Source: Strigamia acuminata (lineage: Eukaryota; Arthropoda; Chilopoda; Geophilomorpha; Linotaeniidae). From it: DNA of 64,000 bases. The stretch lies in NCBI GenBank assembly GCA_949358305.1, contig OX442315.1, positions 7,590,427 through 7,654,426 of the forward strand. The letters run 5' to 3'. The notes beneath the pieces are model-generated. The model saw nothing but the letters and a program-made list of their open reading frames with translations. It was not told the DNA's origin and did no database searches. Positions 1-10,085 of this stretch are shown here, piece after piece; the stretch's first letter is position 1; every line of letters begins with the position of its first letter. Both the position numbers and the translations under genes were made by a program.

Positions 1-158
1 TTTTTCTCACTTATTAACCGTTAATTCTAGTCGTTAATTCCTAACTTCCTACATTTATTATATTTCATTCAAATTATAACTGTAATTCACTGAATAAAGT
101 TGTTTTTGTATTATTTTTATTCAACCAATTTAGAGTTATTATTTCATAAAAATACCCC

Positions 159-308
159 TATACTCTTTCCACACTCAAGAGTGACCCTGGAAGCTGTGCA
201 ACCATTGGCCTACTTAGAACTGCAATGCAACTACTGCTACACTAGAGAGATAGCTCGGCCAATGGGAGCCCAGCTTCCAGGGTCACTCTTGAGTGTGGAA
301 AGAGTATA
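159..308. mobile_element. 150-bp hairpin MITE with TATACTCT termini
   Basis: The arms 159-210 and 257-308 are inverted copies of each other over about 50 bp, differing mainly in a 6-7 base patch near the inner end. The termini read TATACTCTTTCC and its complement. The loop is only about 46 bp, so this is a fold-back non-autonomous DNA element. The TA at each tip could be a TA target duplication, as in Tc1/mariner elements, but that is inference. A longer relative with related termini lies at 54352-54755. Confidence 0.75.
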
Positions 309-309
309 G

Positions 310-876
310 ACACATTTTACAGGCATTAGAGTTTAAGGCCTATAAACGGCATCTTATTTGCGGTTTATCCAGGAAAAAAGGTAAGTATTTCGTGGATAAA
401 TACCCGGAACGCAACAAGAGGAAAATGATATCTGTCAGTCTAACAGTCGCTTCAATTCCTCGCCGCCAAGATGGTTGTAGCATAGAGTAAACAAGATATC
501 TTCTTTACTCTATGGTTGTAGCGTCGAAAGTCAATTTCTTCAAGTGTATCGAAGTAGCGCAGATGTTGAAGGATTATATCTCTAATTCGTATTCAAACTT
601 CAATTTGTGCGCAAATTGTAACTGCAAAACAAACCTGGTACCGGTAAATTGAATTGAATTGAATTGAATTGAATTGAATAATTTTTTTTTGCATTTTTAA
701 AGTAATATATTGTTGATTTCTTTTTACTGGCATAAAGGCGTCGAACATTTATTTCTGTAACTAAAAGTAAATAAATTTATTAATTGTGAAAGTCAACTCA
801 ATTTAAATTAAATCTGCCAATATCTGATTCGATTGATTCGATTGTAATAATTACGTATGGTTCAAAATACAATCAC
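310..876. other. AT-rich intergenic DNA with a pentanucleotide microsatellite
   Basis: No gene is visible. The only clear structure is a (GAATT)n microsatellite at about 648-679. The last five bases, 872-876 (ATCAC), are the left target-site duplication of the neighbouring LTR retrotransposon. Confidence 0.6.
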
Positions 877-1169
877 TGTCGGATATGTGAAGTTCAACGA
901 GAAAGCAATTAACGACTCTCTTGGTTCAAGTGTTGTACAAAACTGTTTAATCATTCCAAAAACTACAAAAACGTAAACAAAGCAAATCAGCTGGTGAAGA
1001 GACGACTTCTACTATTGGCCAGGCATCTGACGTCATCGGCCAGCACCGGCAGGTGCGCCAGGTGGCAAACACGCGCGACACACGCCAAAACGTCACACGC
1101 GCATTACACACGACACGCGACGGCCGGCACGCGCACGCGACGCGAACGTGAGGTAGTCCGAACCTCACA
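877..1169 (-). repeat. 3' LTR of the 4.9-kb gypsy element
   Basis: This is a 293-bp copy matching 5472-5764, with TG...CA boundaries. Relative to the element's minus-strand orientation it is the downstream LTR. The gag-pol stop codon (1165-1167) lies just inside it, so the LTR encodes the last residue of the polyprotein. Confidence 0.93.
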
Positions 1170-4100
1170 CGCCCCCCCTAGGGGAGGTGATGGCCCCCAT
1201 CACGGCTTCCTCTCCGCTGAACCTTTTTAATTGGGCGCCGTGTGCCTTCCATGTTCGTCCGTCATCACCTGATAAAATAAAAACTTCCGTCCCCAAACGC
1301 TCCACAATTGTGTAGGGGCCCTCATAAAGTGCGTCGGACTTCCTTTGCCGTTGTCCCTTCGTGAAAAGCACCCTGTCCCCCGTCTGCAGGCCGGACGCCT
1401 CTCTATTGCGATCGAAACGGTCTTTGTGCGACCTTCCGGCCTCCTCCAGATTGCGAATTGCGTCCTCCCTATCCTCCCACAGCCTCTCAAGCCCCTCCGT
1501 CTGTTCCTCCTCCTCGATCACTACCAGCTCCTCTTTAAAATCGGGCGTGTAGCCATGCACCAGCTCGAATGGCGTGAATCGTGATGATGACTGCACCGTG
1601 TTGTTTATCGCCCATATCTGGGCCTGTAAGTTCCTTGCCCACTTCTCCAGCCCCCCCTCGGCCTTTCGCAGCTTCTGGACGATAGTCTGCACCATTCGTT
1701 CAACTAAACCGTTAGAGGCGTGGTGGTATGGTGGACAGACCTCCACCTCCGCGCCCTCGCCCTCCGCGAAATTCACAAACTCCTTGGCAACGAAAGAGGT
1801 CCCAGCGTCCGTGATAATTTTTCTCGCGGGTCCAAAGCGTCCGAAAACATCCGCACTAACTTTCTCGACTGATGTTGCCGCCTTCGTGTTACGAACTGGC
1901 ACTGCCACAACAAATTTGAAAAATAAGTCAATTATTACCAACACAAATAAATTTCCCCCACTACATGGGTATGGGCCGCCATGGTCAATCGCGATCGTGT
2001 GGAACGGCCTGGACGGGATGGGCCGGTTTGCCAACAGACCCAACGGCTTTGCGGTTCTGTGGTTTTGACGCTGGCACTCCCGACAACCACGCACGAAACT
2101 CTTAACGGCTCCCTGCATCCCCTTCCACCAATGTCTTCTCCTTAATCTCGACAATGTCTTATAGGCATCCGCGTGCCCACATGACTCGTGGACTGCCCTC
2201 ATCAATTTTTCGGTCATGTTCCTCGGGACCACTATCTGTGAACATTTTCTATTTCGCCGCATCTCCACGTGAAGCAGCAGCCCCTCGACCATCTCAAACT
2301 CTGTTGGCAAATTTGCCGCCTTCTCCCTACAAAACGCGTCATTTTCCTGTTCCTCCCTCAATGTGCCATCTCTCAGTTTAATCGTTGCCAGTGTGACCGC
2401 CACCCTAGACTCGATCGCACGAGAAAGGGCATCCGGAATCTCATTTTCCTTCCCCTTCTTGTGTTTCATTGTGAAGTCGAACTCTTGCAAGTCCAAAATC
2501 CACCTCGCATATTTTCTGTTTAAGTCCGTCTTGGCCAGCATGTGAGCCACTGCCCAGTTGTCTGTAAACAGCACAAACTTTGTCCCCAGTAGATATGAAC
2601 GAAACTTCTCGGTGATCGCCCAGTAGACGGCGAGGCACTCCAACTCATTTGAATGGGCCGCAGCGTACGACTCCGGTATTCCCCTCGATGCAAAAGCGAT
2701 GGTAACCCATTCTCCGTCCTGCCGCTGCTGGAGAGTAGCGCCCAAGCCGTCGTGGCTTGCGTCCACACTCACGCACGTCTCGGCCTCGCGTTGAAAATGG
2801 GCAAGCCAATCGCACGCCTTCAGTTCTTTACGAATCGCCTCCACTGCCTCCTGATGAGCCCCGGTCCAAATAAAGCGTACGTCCTTCTTGGTGAGCATCT
2901 GTAGTATTTTGGTCTTTGCGGCAAATCCCTTCACGAACCGGCGATGGTACCCGGCAAATCCCAAGAATTCGCGAACGTCCCTTGCGTTACGAAAACGCTG
3001 AAACCGGTCAATGGCCTGCAAGCGCGCTGGGTCTGGTCTCTTCCCCTGCCGTGACACAATATACCCGAGAAAACTCACTTCCTTCCGCAAAAGTTGGCAT
3101 TTTAACAAGCGAACTCGCAGACCCTTTTTTTCCAATTCCTCCAAAAATTTTTCCCATCTCGAAATTGACTCCTCCACGATGCGACTGGATTGGCCGACAT
3201 CATCCACGTATGCAGCAGTGCGCTCCACCCGTCTACACAACTTGTCCATTATTTCTTGCATTTTGAATGGTGAAATCTTCAAACCCATCGGCATTCTTGT
3301 TAATTCCATGAGCCCTTCCGGTGTCAAAAACGCTATCTTATGACAGTCCCCGCTACGCAGCATAACGTGATAAAACGCCATCGCAACGTCGCCAATGTTA
3401 AAATACATTGGTTGCCCTTCTAATAAAAATTCTATTGTTTCATCAATTGTTGGCATCCGGTACATAGACACGTCCACAATCTCATTTAAACGTCGTAAAT
3501 CGAGTACCGGTCTCAGCTTTTGCTTGGTCTCTCCCTGTTTGACAAACCACAACGGAAAATTGTACTGCGGCGTTGAGGGCCGACAAATTCCCAACCTCAA
3601 CCAAAGCGTCATTGTCTCACTGCACGCCCTCTCGTCGGCTGGCGAGAATTTTCTTGGTTTGACTTTGATGGGATTATCGTGTTTCAGACGAATCTCGCAT
3701 TCCTCGTCCACGCACACGCCCAGTTCGTCCTGTTCGCTGAATGCTTCCCTGTGCTTCCACAACACCCGCCTGAGTCGCTCCCTTTCCTCTGGCAAAACGT
3801 CCTCGTCCACCGCCCCCACAAGCGCCTCCACCTCCTCCCCAAACAGCTGGTCCTCGGCGGAAATCTGCTGCTTGGCACGCAAAAGGCAATTCGTCATTGA
3901 CGTTGAATCCTTAATTTCCTTGTAGAAAGTCACGTCCCCGTCGCCGGATATCATCCACGCCAGGCCCGCCTGCTTGCGCCAATCCATCCCGATGATCAGT
4001 GGAAAAGGCGGGTCCTGTACCACAGCGACGTCATTAATCGTGGTCCTCATTCTTCCAATCTGCACGTTCAGATCTACATGGCCCAATACTTGTTTGTCGC

Positions 4101-5313
4101 CGTTTGCGGTTTTGAAGTATTCCTTCTCCAAATTTGGCCGGATCTCGACGGTATCACCAATGTATACCTGGTCCACGGATGAACAATTTGCCCCGCAATC
4201 AATCAGGGCCTCCACCTGTCCCCCGAGCTCAGCTGACTGACAATCAACGACCACCAGATTCGATTCCGGACACTTTGTCCTGACCATGCAAATGTTCGCC
4301 TTTCCCGTGACGCTCTTCTGTTGCTTCTTCGCCTCTTCGTCCTTCTGTTCGGGTTTCTTCGCCTCTTCGTCCTTCTGTTCGGGTTTCTTCGCCTTCGTGC
4401 AGTCGAATGAGCAGTGCCCAATCTCATTGCACCGCCAACACTGCATCTTCGACATATCCATTCCCTTTTTGTATGTTGTGTCGTCACGTGGCGTCCTAAT
4501 TCGGGTCTCGAGCTTGGCTTTCACAGCCTCCTTCGGTGTCGTCCTCGGTGGTGATCCACTGGCCTCTCTGTTCCGGTCAATTTCGCGTCCCTTCCTAATT
4601 AATTCAATAAAAGAGTCAAATTTTGCCATACGAAATAAATCACGAGTATGCAAATCGCGAACTCCCTCTACTGTGACATTTATCGTGTCATCCTTCGAAA
4701 AACTAAACGCCTTCTTTGTTGTCTCGATCAGTGCAATTTTTGCGGCAAAATATGTGGCGAGGGACTCGTTCTCCAGCTGCTTTCTTGCAGTGATTCGCTG
4801 CCTCCACCTATCGTAGGTGTCGACGTCCAAAAAATAGTCCCTAATTGACGCCACCCACTCTGACCACAAAACGAATTTTTTTCCAAAAATGTCATACCAA
4901 TACAGAGCTTCCTCCTTCAATTGTCCGTTTGCCACCGCAATTTTCGCGTGCTCGGTCCATTTTCCCAACGTGGCCGCACGCTCGACGCACTCGATGAAAT
5001 GTTCTACGTTCTCGTCACGTTTTCCTTTGAACACGGGCACTCCCTTCGTCGTGTCCACCTCGTGCTGCACTTTAATCTGTCCCGCGAGTCCCGTTGCGGT
5101 TGACACGATGGCCGTCTGGGTTGGCTCGGGCTTGACCTTGGCTGCATCTTTTGCCACGTTGTCCGCTAAAATAGTGGCCAAAAATTCACTTTTCTTTTTG
5201 CAATTGCTTACGTCAATTCCGCGCAGCAAGCATTCGTCGCGAATGGTATCGCACGTCAAAAGGTCCAAAACCGGCTCGCTAGTCGAAGTGAAAACACTTT
5301 TCATGTCCGCCAT
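1165..5313 (-). CDS. gag-pol: Gag-Pol polyprotein of a Ty3/gypsy element
   Basis: A single 1382-residue frame carries both Gag and Pol, with no frameshift between them. Domains in order: Gag matrix/capsid-like region (1-285); one CCHC zinc knuckle (292-305, C-x2-C-x4-H-x4-C) followed by a repeated KKPEQKDEEA unit; aspartic protease with active site D-C-G-A near 372; reverse transcriptase with YVDD at 702-705; RNase H with Asp 851, Glu 892 and Asp 918; integrase with an HHCC finger (about 1042-1080), D,D,E at about 1110, 1169 and 1205, and a GPY/F-type C-terminal module. There is no env ORF. The protease has Cys where most gypsy proteases have Ser or Thr. The ATG at 5313 is the first in frame and leaves a leader of about 160 bp after the 5' LTR. 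Confidence 0.95.
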   Translation of the reverse strand: MADMKSVFTSTSEPVLDLLTCDTIRDECLLRGIDVSNCKKKSEFLATILADNVAKDAAKVKPEPTQTAIVSTATGLAGQIKVQHEVDTTKGVPVFKGKRDENVEHFIECVERAATLGKWTEHAKIAVANGQLKEEALYWYDIFGKKFVLWSEWVASIRDYFLDVDTYDRWRQRITARKQLENESLATYFAAKIALIETTKKAFSFSKDDTINVTVEGVRDLHTRDLFRMAKFDSFIELIRKGREIDRNREASGSPPRTTPKEAVKAKLETRIRTPRDDTTYKKGMDMSKMQCWRCNEIGHCSFDCTKAKKPEQKDEEAKKPEQKDEEAKKQQKSVTGKANICMVRTKCPESNLVVVDCQSAELGGQVEALIDCGANCSSVDQVYIGDTVEIRPNLEKEYFKTANGDKQVLGHVDLNVQIGRMRTTINDVAVVQDPPFPLIIGMDWRKQAGLAWMISGDGDVTFYKEIKDSTSMTNCLLRAKQQISAEDQLFGEEVEALVGAVDEDVLPEERERLRRVLWKHREAFSEQDELGVCVDEECEIRLKHDNPIKVKPRKFSPADERACSETMTLWLRLGICRPSTPQYNFPLWFVKQGETKQKLRPVLDLRRLNEIVDVSMYRMPTIDETIEFLLEGQPMYFNIGDVAMAFYHVMLRSGDCHKIAFLTPEGLMELTRMPMGLKISPFKMQEIMDKLCRRVERTAAYVDDVGQSSRIVEESISRWEKFLEELEKKGLRVRLLKCQLLRKEVSFLGYIVSRQGKRPDPARLQAIDRFQRFRNARDVREFLGFAGYHRRFVKGFAAKTKILQMLTKKDVRFIWTGAHQEAVEAIRKELKACDWLAHFQREAETCVSVDASHDGLGATLQQRQDGEWVTIAFASRGIPESYAAAHSNELECLAVYWAITEKFRSYLLGTKFVLFTDNWAVAHMLAKTDLNRKYARWILDLQEFDFTMKHKKGKENEIPDALSRAIESRVAVTLATIKLRDGTLREEQENDAFCREKAANLPTEFEMVEGLLLHVEMRRNRKCSQIVVPRNMTEKLMRAVHESCGHADAYKTLSRLRRRHWWKGMQGAVKSFVRGCRECQRQNHRTAKPLGLLANRPIPSRPFHTIAIDHGGPYPCSGGNLFVLVIIDLFFKFVVAVPVRNTKAATSVEKVSADVFGRFGPARKIITDAGTSFVAKEFVNFAEGEGAEVEVCPPYHHASNGLVERMVQTIVQKLRKAEGGLEKWARNLQAQIWAINNTVQSSSRFTPFELVHGYTPDFKEELVVIEEEEQTEGLERLWEDREDAIRNLEEAGRSHKDRFDRNREASGLQTGDRVLFTKGQRQRKSDALYEGPYTIVERLGTEVFILSGDDGRTWKAHGAQLKRFSGEEAVMGAITSPRGGV

Positions 5314-5453
5314 TTTATGTCCCGAGTTTTCCTTCTTTCACACACACCGCACGAGTGTCCTTTCACTTTTATCGCGGTACAAATGTCCGTCTGATCGCGA
5401 AGCGAGCGAAATCTTACACGTCTCTTCACGTATCGGCGACGTTATCCCGGCTC

Positions 5454-5471
5454 AACGTGTCAACTGCGCCA
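5454..5471 (-). promoter_or_regulatory. Primer-binding site of the 4.9-kb gypsy element
   Basis: Immediately downstream of the 5' LTR on the minus strand the sequence reads TGGCGCAGTTGACACG. The leading TGG matches the CCA end of a tRNA and it directly abuts the LTR, as expected for a primer-binding site. I cannot assign the tRNA isotype. Confidence 0.6.
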
Positions 5472-5764
5472 TGTCGGATATGTGAAGTTCAACGAGAAAG
5501 CAATTAACGACTCTCTTGGTTCAAGTGTTGTACAAAACTGTTTAATCATTCCAAAAACTACAAAAACGTAAACAAAGCAAATCAGCTGGTGAAGAGACGA
5601 CTTCTACTATTGGCCAGGCATCTGACGTCATCGGCCAGCACCGGCAGGTGCGCCAGGTGGCAAACACGCGCGACACACGCCAAAACGTCACACGCGCATT
5701 ACACACGACACGCGACGGCCGGCACGCGCACGCGACGCGAACGTGAGGTAGTCCGAACCTCACA
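5472..5764 (-). repeat. 5' LTR of the 4.9-kb gypsy element
   Basis: This 293-bp LTR matches 877-1169. It is the upstream LTR for the minus-strand element and should carry the promoter. The target duplication ATCAC follows at 5765-5769. Confidence 0.93.
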
Positions 5765-5978
5765 ATCACACAAATAAGATCGATTTTTGCTAATAAAAAG
5801 TCAACCGTTAATCCGATCGAAATGTTATTAGCAAAATCGTTTTCAGCGGCAGAATCTACACAGGAAACTTTTTTTAAACATTCTAATCGGTCCTTTTTTC
5901 AAAATATTGAGTTTTTTTCTTGGTCGAATCCAAATTTTTTCAAAAACTATTCGATCGCCCGCTAAGATGGCCCGAATC

Positions 5979-6133
5979 CAGTGCTGGACTGGCCCGGCGG
6001 GCTACCGGGAGTTTCCCGGTGGCCCGTGGCCGCTGTGGCCTGTCGCGGCCTGCTGTGGCGTGTCCCGACTTCATTAATTGTGGCCCGGACACCCAGATTT
6101 CCCGGCCATAAATTTGTTCCCAGTCCAGCCCTG
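5979..6133. mobile_element. Non-autonomous hAT MITE with 8-bp target duplication
   Basis: The element begins CAGTGCTGGACTGG and ends with the inverted CCAGTCCAGCCCTG. It is flanked by a perfect 8-bp duplication CCCGAATC (5971-5978 and 6134-6141). CAG-type termini with an 8-bp target duplication are the hallmark of hAT transposons. At 155 bp it has no coding capacity. It is GC-rich compared with its surroundings. A 105-bp relative in the other orientation lies at 41001-41105. Confidence 0.92.
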
Positions 6134-6141
6134 CCCGAATC

Positions 6142-7440
6142 GGTACCTTTTCACGACCGAATCGTAATAAAAAAAATACAGGCTTGTGCGCAATTGTCCG
6201 CTCTTCAAAATGAGCTTGGTTTAATAATTTTTGGACCTCATTACGACATAGAAAATATAAAAAAACGAATCGCCACGAACATTTTCAAATTTCCCCCTGA
6301 ATTTCCCCTTCGATCGCCGACTTTGGTAGATCGTAATGCTACTTTTTTTCGACCAAATAAAAAGAAAAAAGATACAGGCAGGTGCAAATTTGGATTTCCA
6401 GTCGAATGAGACTGGTTTCAAAATTTATAAATCTCATTTCGAGATAGAAAACAGCATTTTTCAGTTCGAGACGAAGATTTCTGCCTCCATTATAGCTTAC
6501 GGGATCCGCCAGGTGGCGCTTTTTTCCATTACATTTCGCCGTAATTTAGCATTTTCTCTCTTTTAACTATATTTAATGCCAATTTCATCGTTATAATTGG
6601 AAAGTAGACCAAAAACTCCACCAGAAAAGTCTACTTTCCAATCGTCTGATTAATTTTTTAATTCATTTTTTTGGGATATTACACAAACCGGAAGTACCGG
6701 AAGTAGAAACATTACATTCAGGTCACGTGACCGGACGTTGAAGTCAGACAGAGCCGTTTCAATAGACTTTCTAAACACAAGGTTTAGAAGTCTACAAGCT
6801 TGTGATTAATTTTTCGCTAAACAAAATGCATTTTCAGAGTACCAAACGCATTTTTAGACAAAAAATGGCTTCTTTTAGACGTAAAAATGCATTTTCATGC
6901 AAAACTGAGCCTTATTTAGATATGAAAATGCATTTTTAGGCAAAACTGGTCCTTTTGAACACTTACAAGTTAATGCGTCACTAATTAATATCAAATTTTT
7001 TACTCCGTATTATTCACTTAATACCGGTAAATTAATTCCTCTTTCAGGCTACAAAGTATTCACATTTAAGAATCCTTACCTGGTTAACACGTGCGTGCCG
7101 TTCCAGCACTGAGCTTGTTGCATGGAGTGCGCAGAATCGATCAAAATTCTCTCTCGAGTCAGCAAATCATGGCTGCCTTGGAGCAGAACAGATAGTACGA
7201 TTTATACGTCAAAGAATCGCAAGTGCAATCCAACCACCACCAATGCGAAATAAAGAAAATGAATTACAACGCTTCTGTGTTTGTCCACAAGTATCTTTCA
7301 TCAGATAAAATATAAAAATCTATCGAGCAGAAAACGAAACTTTTCGTGCACTGGAGACTGGCAGAAACGTGAAGATGGGTAGTGTGGACGTGATGAGTTT
7401 TTTGGAATTTCAGAGTCTCGATCTTGTAAATTCCACAAAC
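6142..7440. other. Intergenic DNA with small hairpins and degenerate repeats
   Basis: No gene is supported. A perfect 14-bp inverted repeat (6596-6609 with 6629-6642, 19-nt loop) can form a short hairpin. A second, imperfect one lies near 6769-6796. About 6825-6955 holds degenerate tandem copies of an A/T-rich unit built around AAAATGCATTTT; a similar array occurs at about 12700-12880. The rest, up to the LRR gene, shows nothing recognisable. Confidence 0.5.
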
Positions 7441-7615
7441 AACATACATGCTCAGTCAAAGAGGGCGCCACTGTGGATGTGCATCAGTGACACATTTCGC
7501 GCCCTCTTTATCCATCCGTTCTTTTCCGTTTGTGACCCCCGCACATCGCGTAGTGACTTATTCGAAAAACACGTGCGTAGAAGGCTCCGAAATCAAACTT
7601 TCGTCCACCGTCGAC

Positions 7616-8953
7616 ATGCCGTACGTTAAAGCACCACAGAGCCTCGTAGAATTATGTGTACTGGCAATCACCGCCAACCTCGAATCGATGCAGGACAAAT
7701 TAGCGGACCAACCGGACGAATTCATCAACAAAGTGTTTGAAAAACTATGTCAGCAATTTGAATTTTCCAAACGATCCGCGCCGTCAAACATTTTCATCCA
7801 CCCGAGAACGAAATCATTGCGCCATTTGAACAAGTTGGACCTGCCTACGGAAGCGCTATTGGACCGAATAGGCGCCATATGCAACAACCTCGTGGATTTA
7901 GATTTGTCGCCTGTGCATCGAATCAAGCTCCAACCGATAATCAAGCTGTTGCAACACTTGCCGCAGCTCGAACGTTTGAATTTGGAGCATTGTTGGGAAG
8001 GTAGGAATCAACATGTGGTGGAAATCGCGAAAAATTGCCCACTGTTGACACACCTTAATCTGAACTGGACCAACAACGTTCGCGACAGTGGGCTCCGTTC
8101 GTTAGCGAGTTGCACCGAACTCGTCGAGTTGAATATCTGCGGCGCCGACGCAACGGCCGACGGATGTATTTTTCTACTAAACAGTCTACCGCTTTTGAAA
8201 GTCTTCGAAAATGATTGCTGGCATTTGATATTCAATCGAGTCAAACAACATTTGAAATCGAACCGAACACTGCTCGTTCGTTCTGATTTAATCGAAAATG
8301 CGATCATAACGGTCGAGAAATGCGGAGAAATCGACATTGCGGTCGCCATGCTTCCTCGTCTGCACAAATTAAACATCTCGTACTGTTCGCGTAATACTCT
8401 GAATTTCATGTTGCAACACGAGATAATGCAGCGATTAACCAGTTTACACGTGGAAATGATTCCCGCAGTTAACATTTCGCTCATCGATCGCTCGTGTCCG
8501 GTGTTGGAAAGATTGCAATTGGATACGTGTGCAATTTCCAACGAAACTGGAGCTTTGGATTCGGGCGAACGTGTTTCGTTTAACAAGTTGCGCGCACTAG
8601 AGGTCAGTACTCTTGAGAAGACATTAATCAGAGAATTACAAATGGAAAAGTTGTTGCTAATGTGTGGGAATGTGGAAGAGCTAGACTTTGATATGTGCCG
8701 TGCATTGTCCGATAGCGTAGTTTTGAAACTTGTCAACGCAAATGCGTTTAAACGATTGAAGGTGTTGGGCCTTTTTGGATGCACTAGGATTGGTTTGCAG
8801 GGGATCATGAATTTGGTGAAAATGGAGAATCCATTGAAGGAGATAGTGTTCAGGGATTGTGTTAGGATTAATAAGAGAGCTAGGAGTGTAATTAATGCGT
8901 ATGTTAAGGAGAAGAACTTGGATTTTGAATTGAAGAAATTAAGCGATGATTAG
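7616..8953 (+). CDS. Intronless LRR protein with N-terminal BC-box (copy A)
   Basis: The protein is 445 residues. The start at 7616 (MPYVKAP) is chosen because it is shared by the paralogues; an in-frame extension upstream to 7448 is not needed. Residues 9-18 (SLVELCVLAI) fit the Elongin B/C box consensus. QPDEFINKV at 32-40 resembles a Cul2 box, except for Gln at the first position. Cysteine-type LRRs follow (for example LLTHLNLNWTNNVRDSGLRS), of the kind seen in AMN1, FBXL and ZYG11 proteins. I infer a substrate receptor for a Cul2-Elongin BC ubiquitin ligase. It is highly similar to the copy at 18471-19817, including about 100 bp upstream of the ATG. A polyadenylation signal (AATAAA) follows near 9019. 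It has no F-box and no ARM repeats. Confidence 0.85.
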   Translation: MPYVKAPQSLVELCVLAITANLESMQDKLADQPDEFINKVFEKLCQQFEFSKRSAPSNIFIHPRTKSLRHLNKLDLPTEALLDRIGAICNNLVDLDLSPVHRIKLQPIIKLLQHLPQLERLNLEHCWEGRNQHVVEIAKNCPLLTHLNLNWTNNVRDSGLRSLASCTELVELNICGADATADGCIFLLNSLPLLKVFENDCWHLIFNRVKQHLKSNRTLLVRSDLIENAIITVEKCGEIDIAVAMLPRLHKLNISYCSRNTLNFMLQHEIMQRLTSLHVEMIPAVNISLIDRSCPVLERLQLDTCAISNETGALDSGERVSFNKLRALEVSTLEKTLIRELQMEKLLLMCGNVEELDFDMCRALSDSVVLKLVNANAFKRLKVLGLFGCTRIGLQGIMNLVKMENPLKEIVFRDCVRINKRARSVINAYVKEKNLDFELKKLSDD

Positions 8954-9029
8954 TCATTTGTAATTGATGTATGGTATTTTAATTAATTTATTTCTTTTTA
9001 GGGTAATAAGTTCGTGGTAAATAAAAACA

Positions 9030-10000
9030 CATTTCTCATGTATTATTTTATTATTTTAATTTTTTCAGAATCATTTTTAGTAATTACCAACGAAAGATCA
9101 GAAAATACATTGCTAAAGCTGTCAACAACCTACGCGAGATAAGCTAAAAGTGTGCGCTAAAAGTGTACTGAATAATGGAACTTACGACAAATATGGCATG
9201 AATATATTTATTACATTGATGGGTTCTAGACCTACAAGTACGGGCGGGTACGGTCCTAGGTCTCCTGGGTACGCGTCGGTTACAGGTACACAGTACTTTT
9301 AAAAAAAAACCCACAATTTTGGACTGGTAACTGGTACCTGTAACACTTTTTTGGTACCATACGACTTTACTTTAGCAAAATCTCATAAAATCAAGCAAAA
9401 TCTCGTACTGGTACATCTGAAGAAATCCACAAAAGTACCATTGAAGAGATTCAAAAATACCACAATATTCAGGAATGACTAGTGCAATCAAACTTGTGCG
9501 AATTCGGACAATGATTGATTAAAATCGCAAATATCTCGAGAATGAAAGCTTGGATCGTCAAAAGCTAAACACCAAACGAAAGAACGGAAAAAACTGCACT
9601 AGAACCGTTAATTAAACAACACTGCCCACAGGTAATGTTTAATGTATATTTAATTTTGTGTGTGTATACATTGTTTTGAGTGACACTTCGTAACCCTCCT
9701 TGTATTGTTGGTTTTATGTGGGCCACCCGGTATAACTCAGAACCATTTGAGCACGACTTCGAAGACGAACATTGTCACCGTCCGGCGCACTCGACGGGAC
9801 CAATGGCGCATGCGGCGACGGTAAAGCAACAACACGTTTTATTCGTTCATACTGTATATTTAACTAATTTCTCTCATTTATTAGCTTGAGAGGTTACGAG
9901 GCCATGTTCAGAGTGTCTGCCAGGCAAGTTTCGACCACATCGCATGGTGAGTGCCGATTCTGCTTTCTTATTCTTTCTTCATTACGACTGGATCCATTTC
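9030..10000. other. Intergenic DNA between two LRR genes
   Basis: No gene or clear element is visible. About 9230-9480 is rich in GGTAC-containing short words (GGTACC, GTACTGGTAC), probably remnants of a degenerate repeat. Plus-strand ORFs here are short and lack support. Confidence 0.4.
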
Positions 10001-10085
10001 TGGGATTATTGTAAATTAACAAATTTATTTAGATTTTATTATACGACGTAAGACGGATTTACATAGTGCAGTTTGATTTTACATT

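Larger units (their letters stand above)
877..5764 (-). mobile_element. Complete Ty3/gypsy LTR retrotransposon, 4.9 kb
   Basis: Two 293-bp direct repeats (877-1169 and 5472-5764), which I read as identical base for base, bound one long gag-pol ORF on the minus strand. The LTRs begin TG and end CA. The flanks carry a perfect 5-bp target duplication ATCAC (872-876 and 5765-5769). The primer-binding site abuts the right LTR and a G-rich polypurine tract abuts the left LTR (about 1170-1180). Matching LTRs and an open ORF indicate a recent and potentially active insertion. Gene order PR-RT-RNaseH-INT places it in Ty3/gypsy (Metaviridae), not copia. Confidence 0.95.

Noticed and set aside
6596-6642. 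microRNA-like hairpin
   Set aside because: The stem is only 14 bp, too short for a miRNA precursor.
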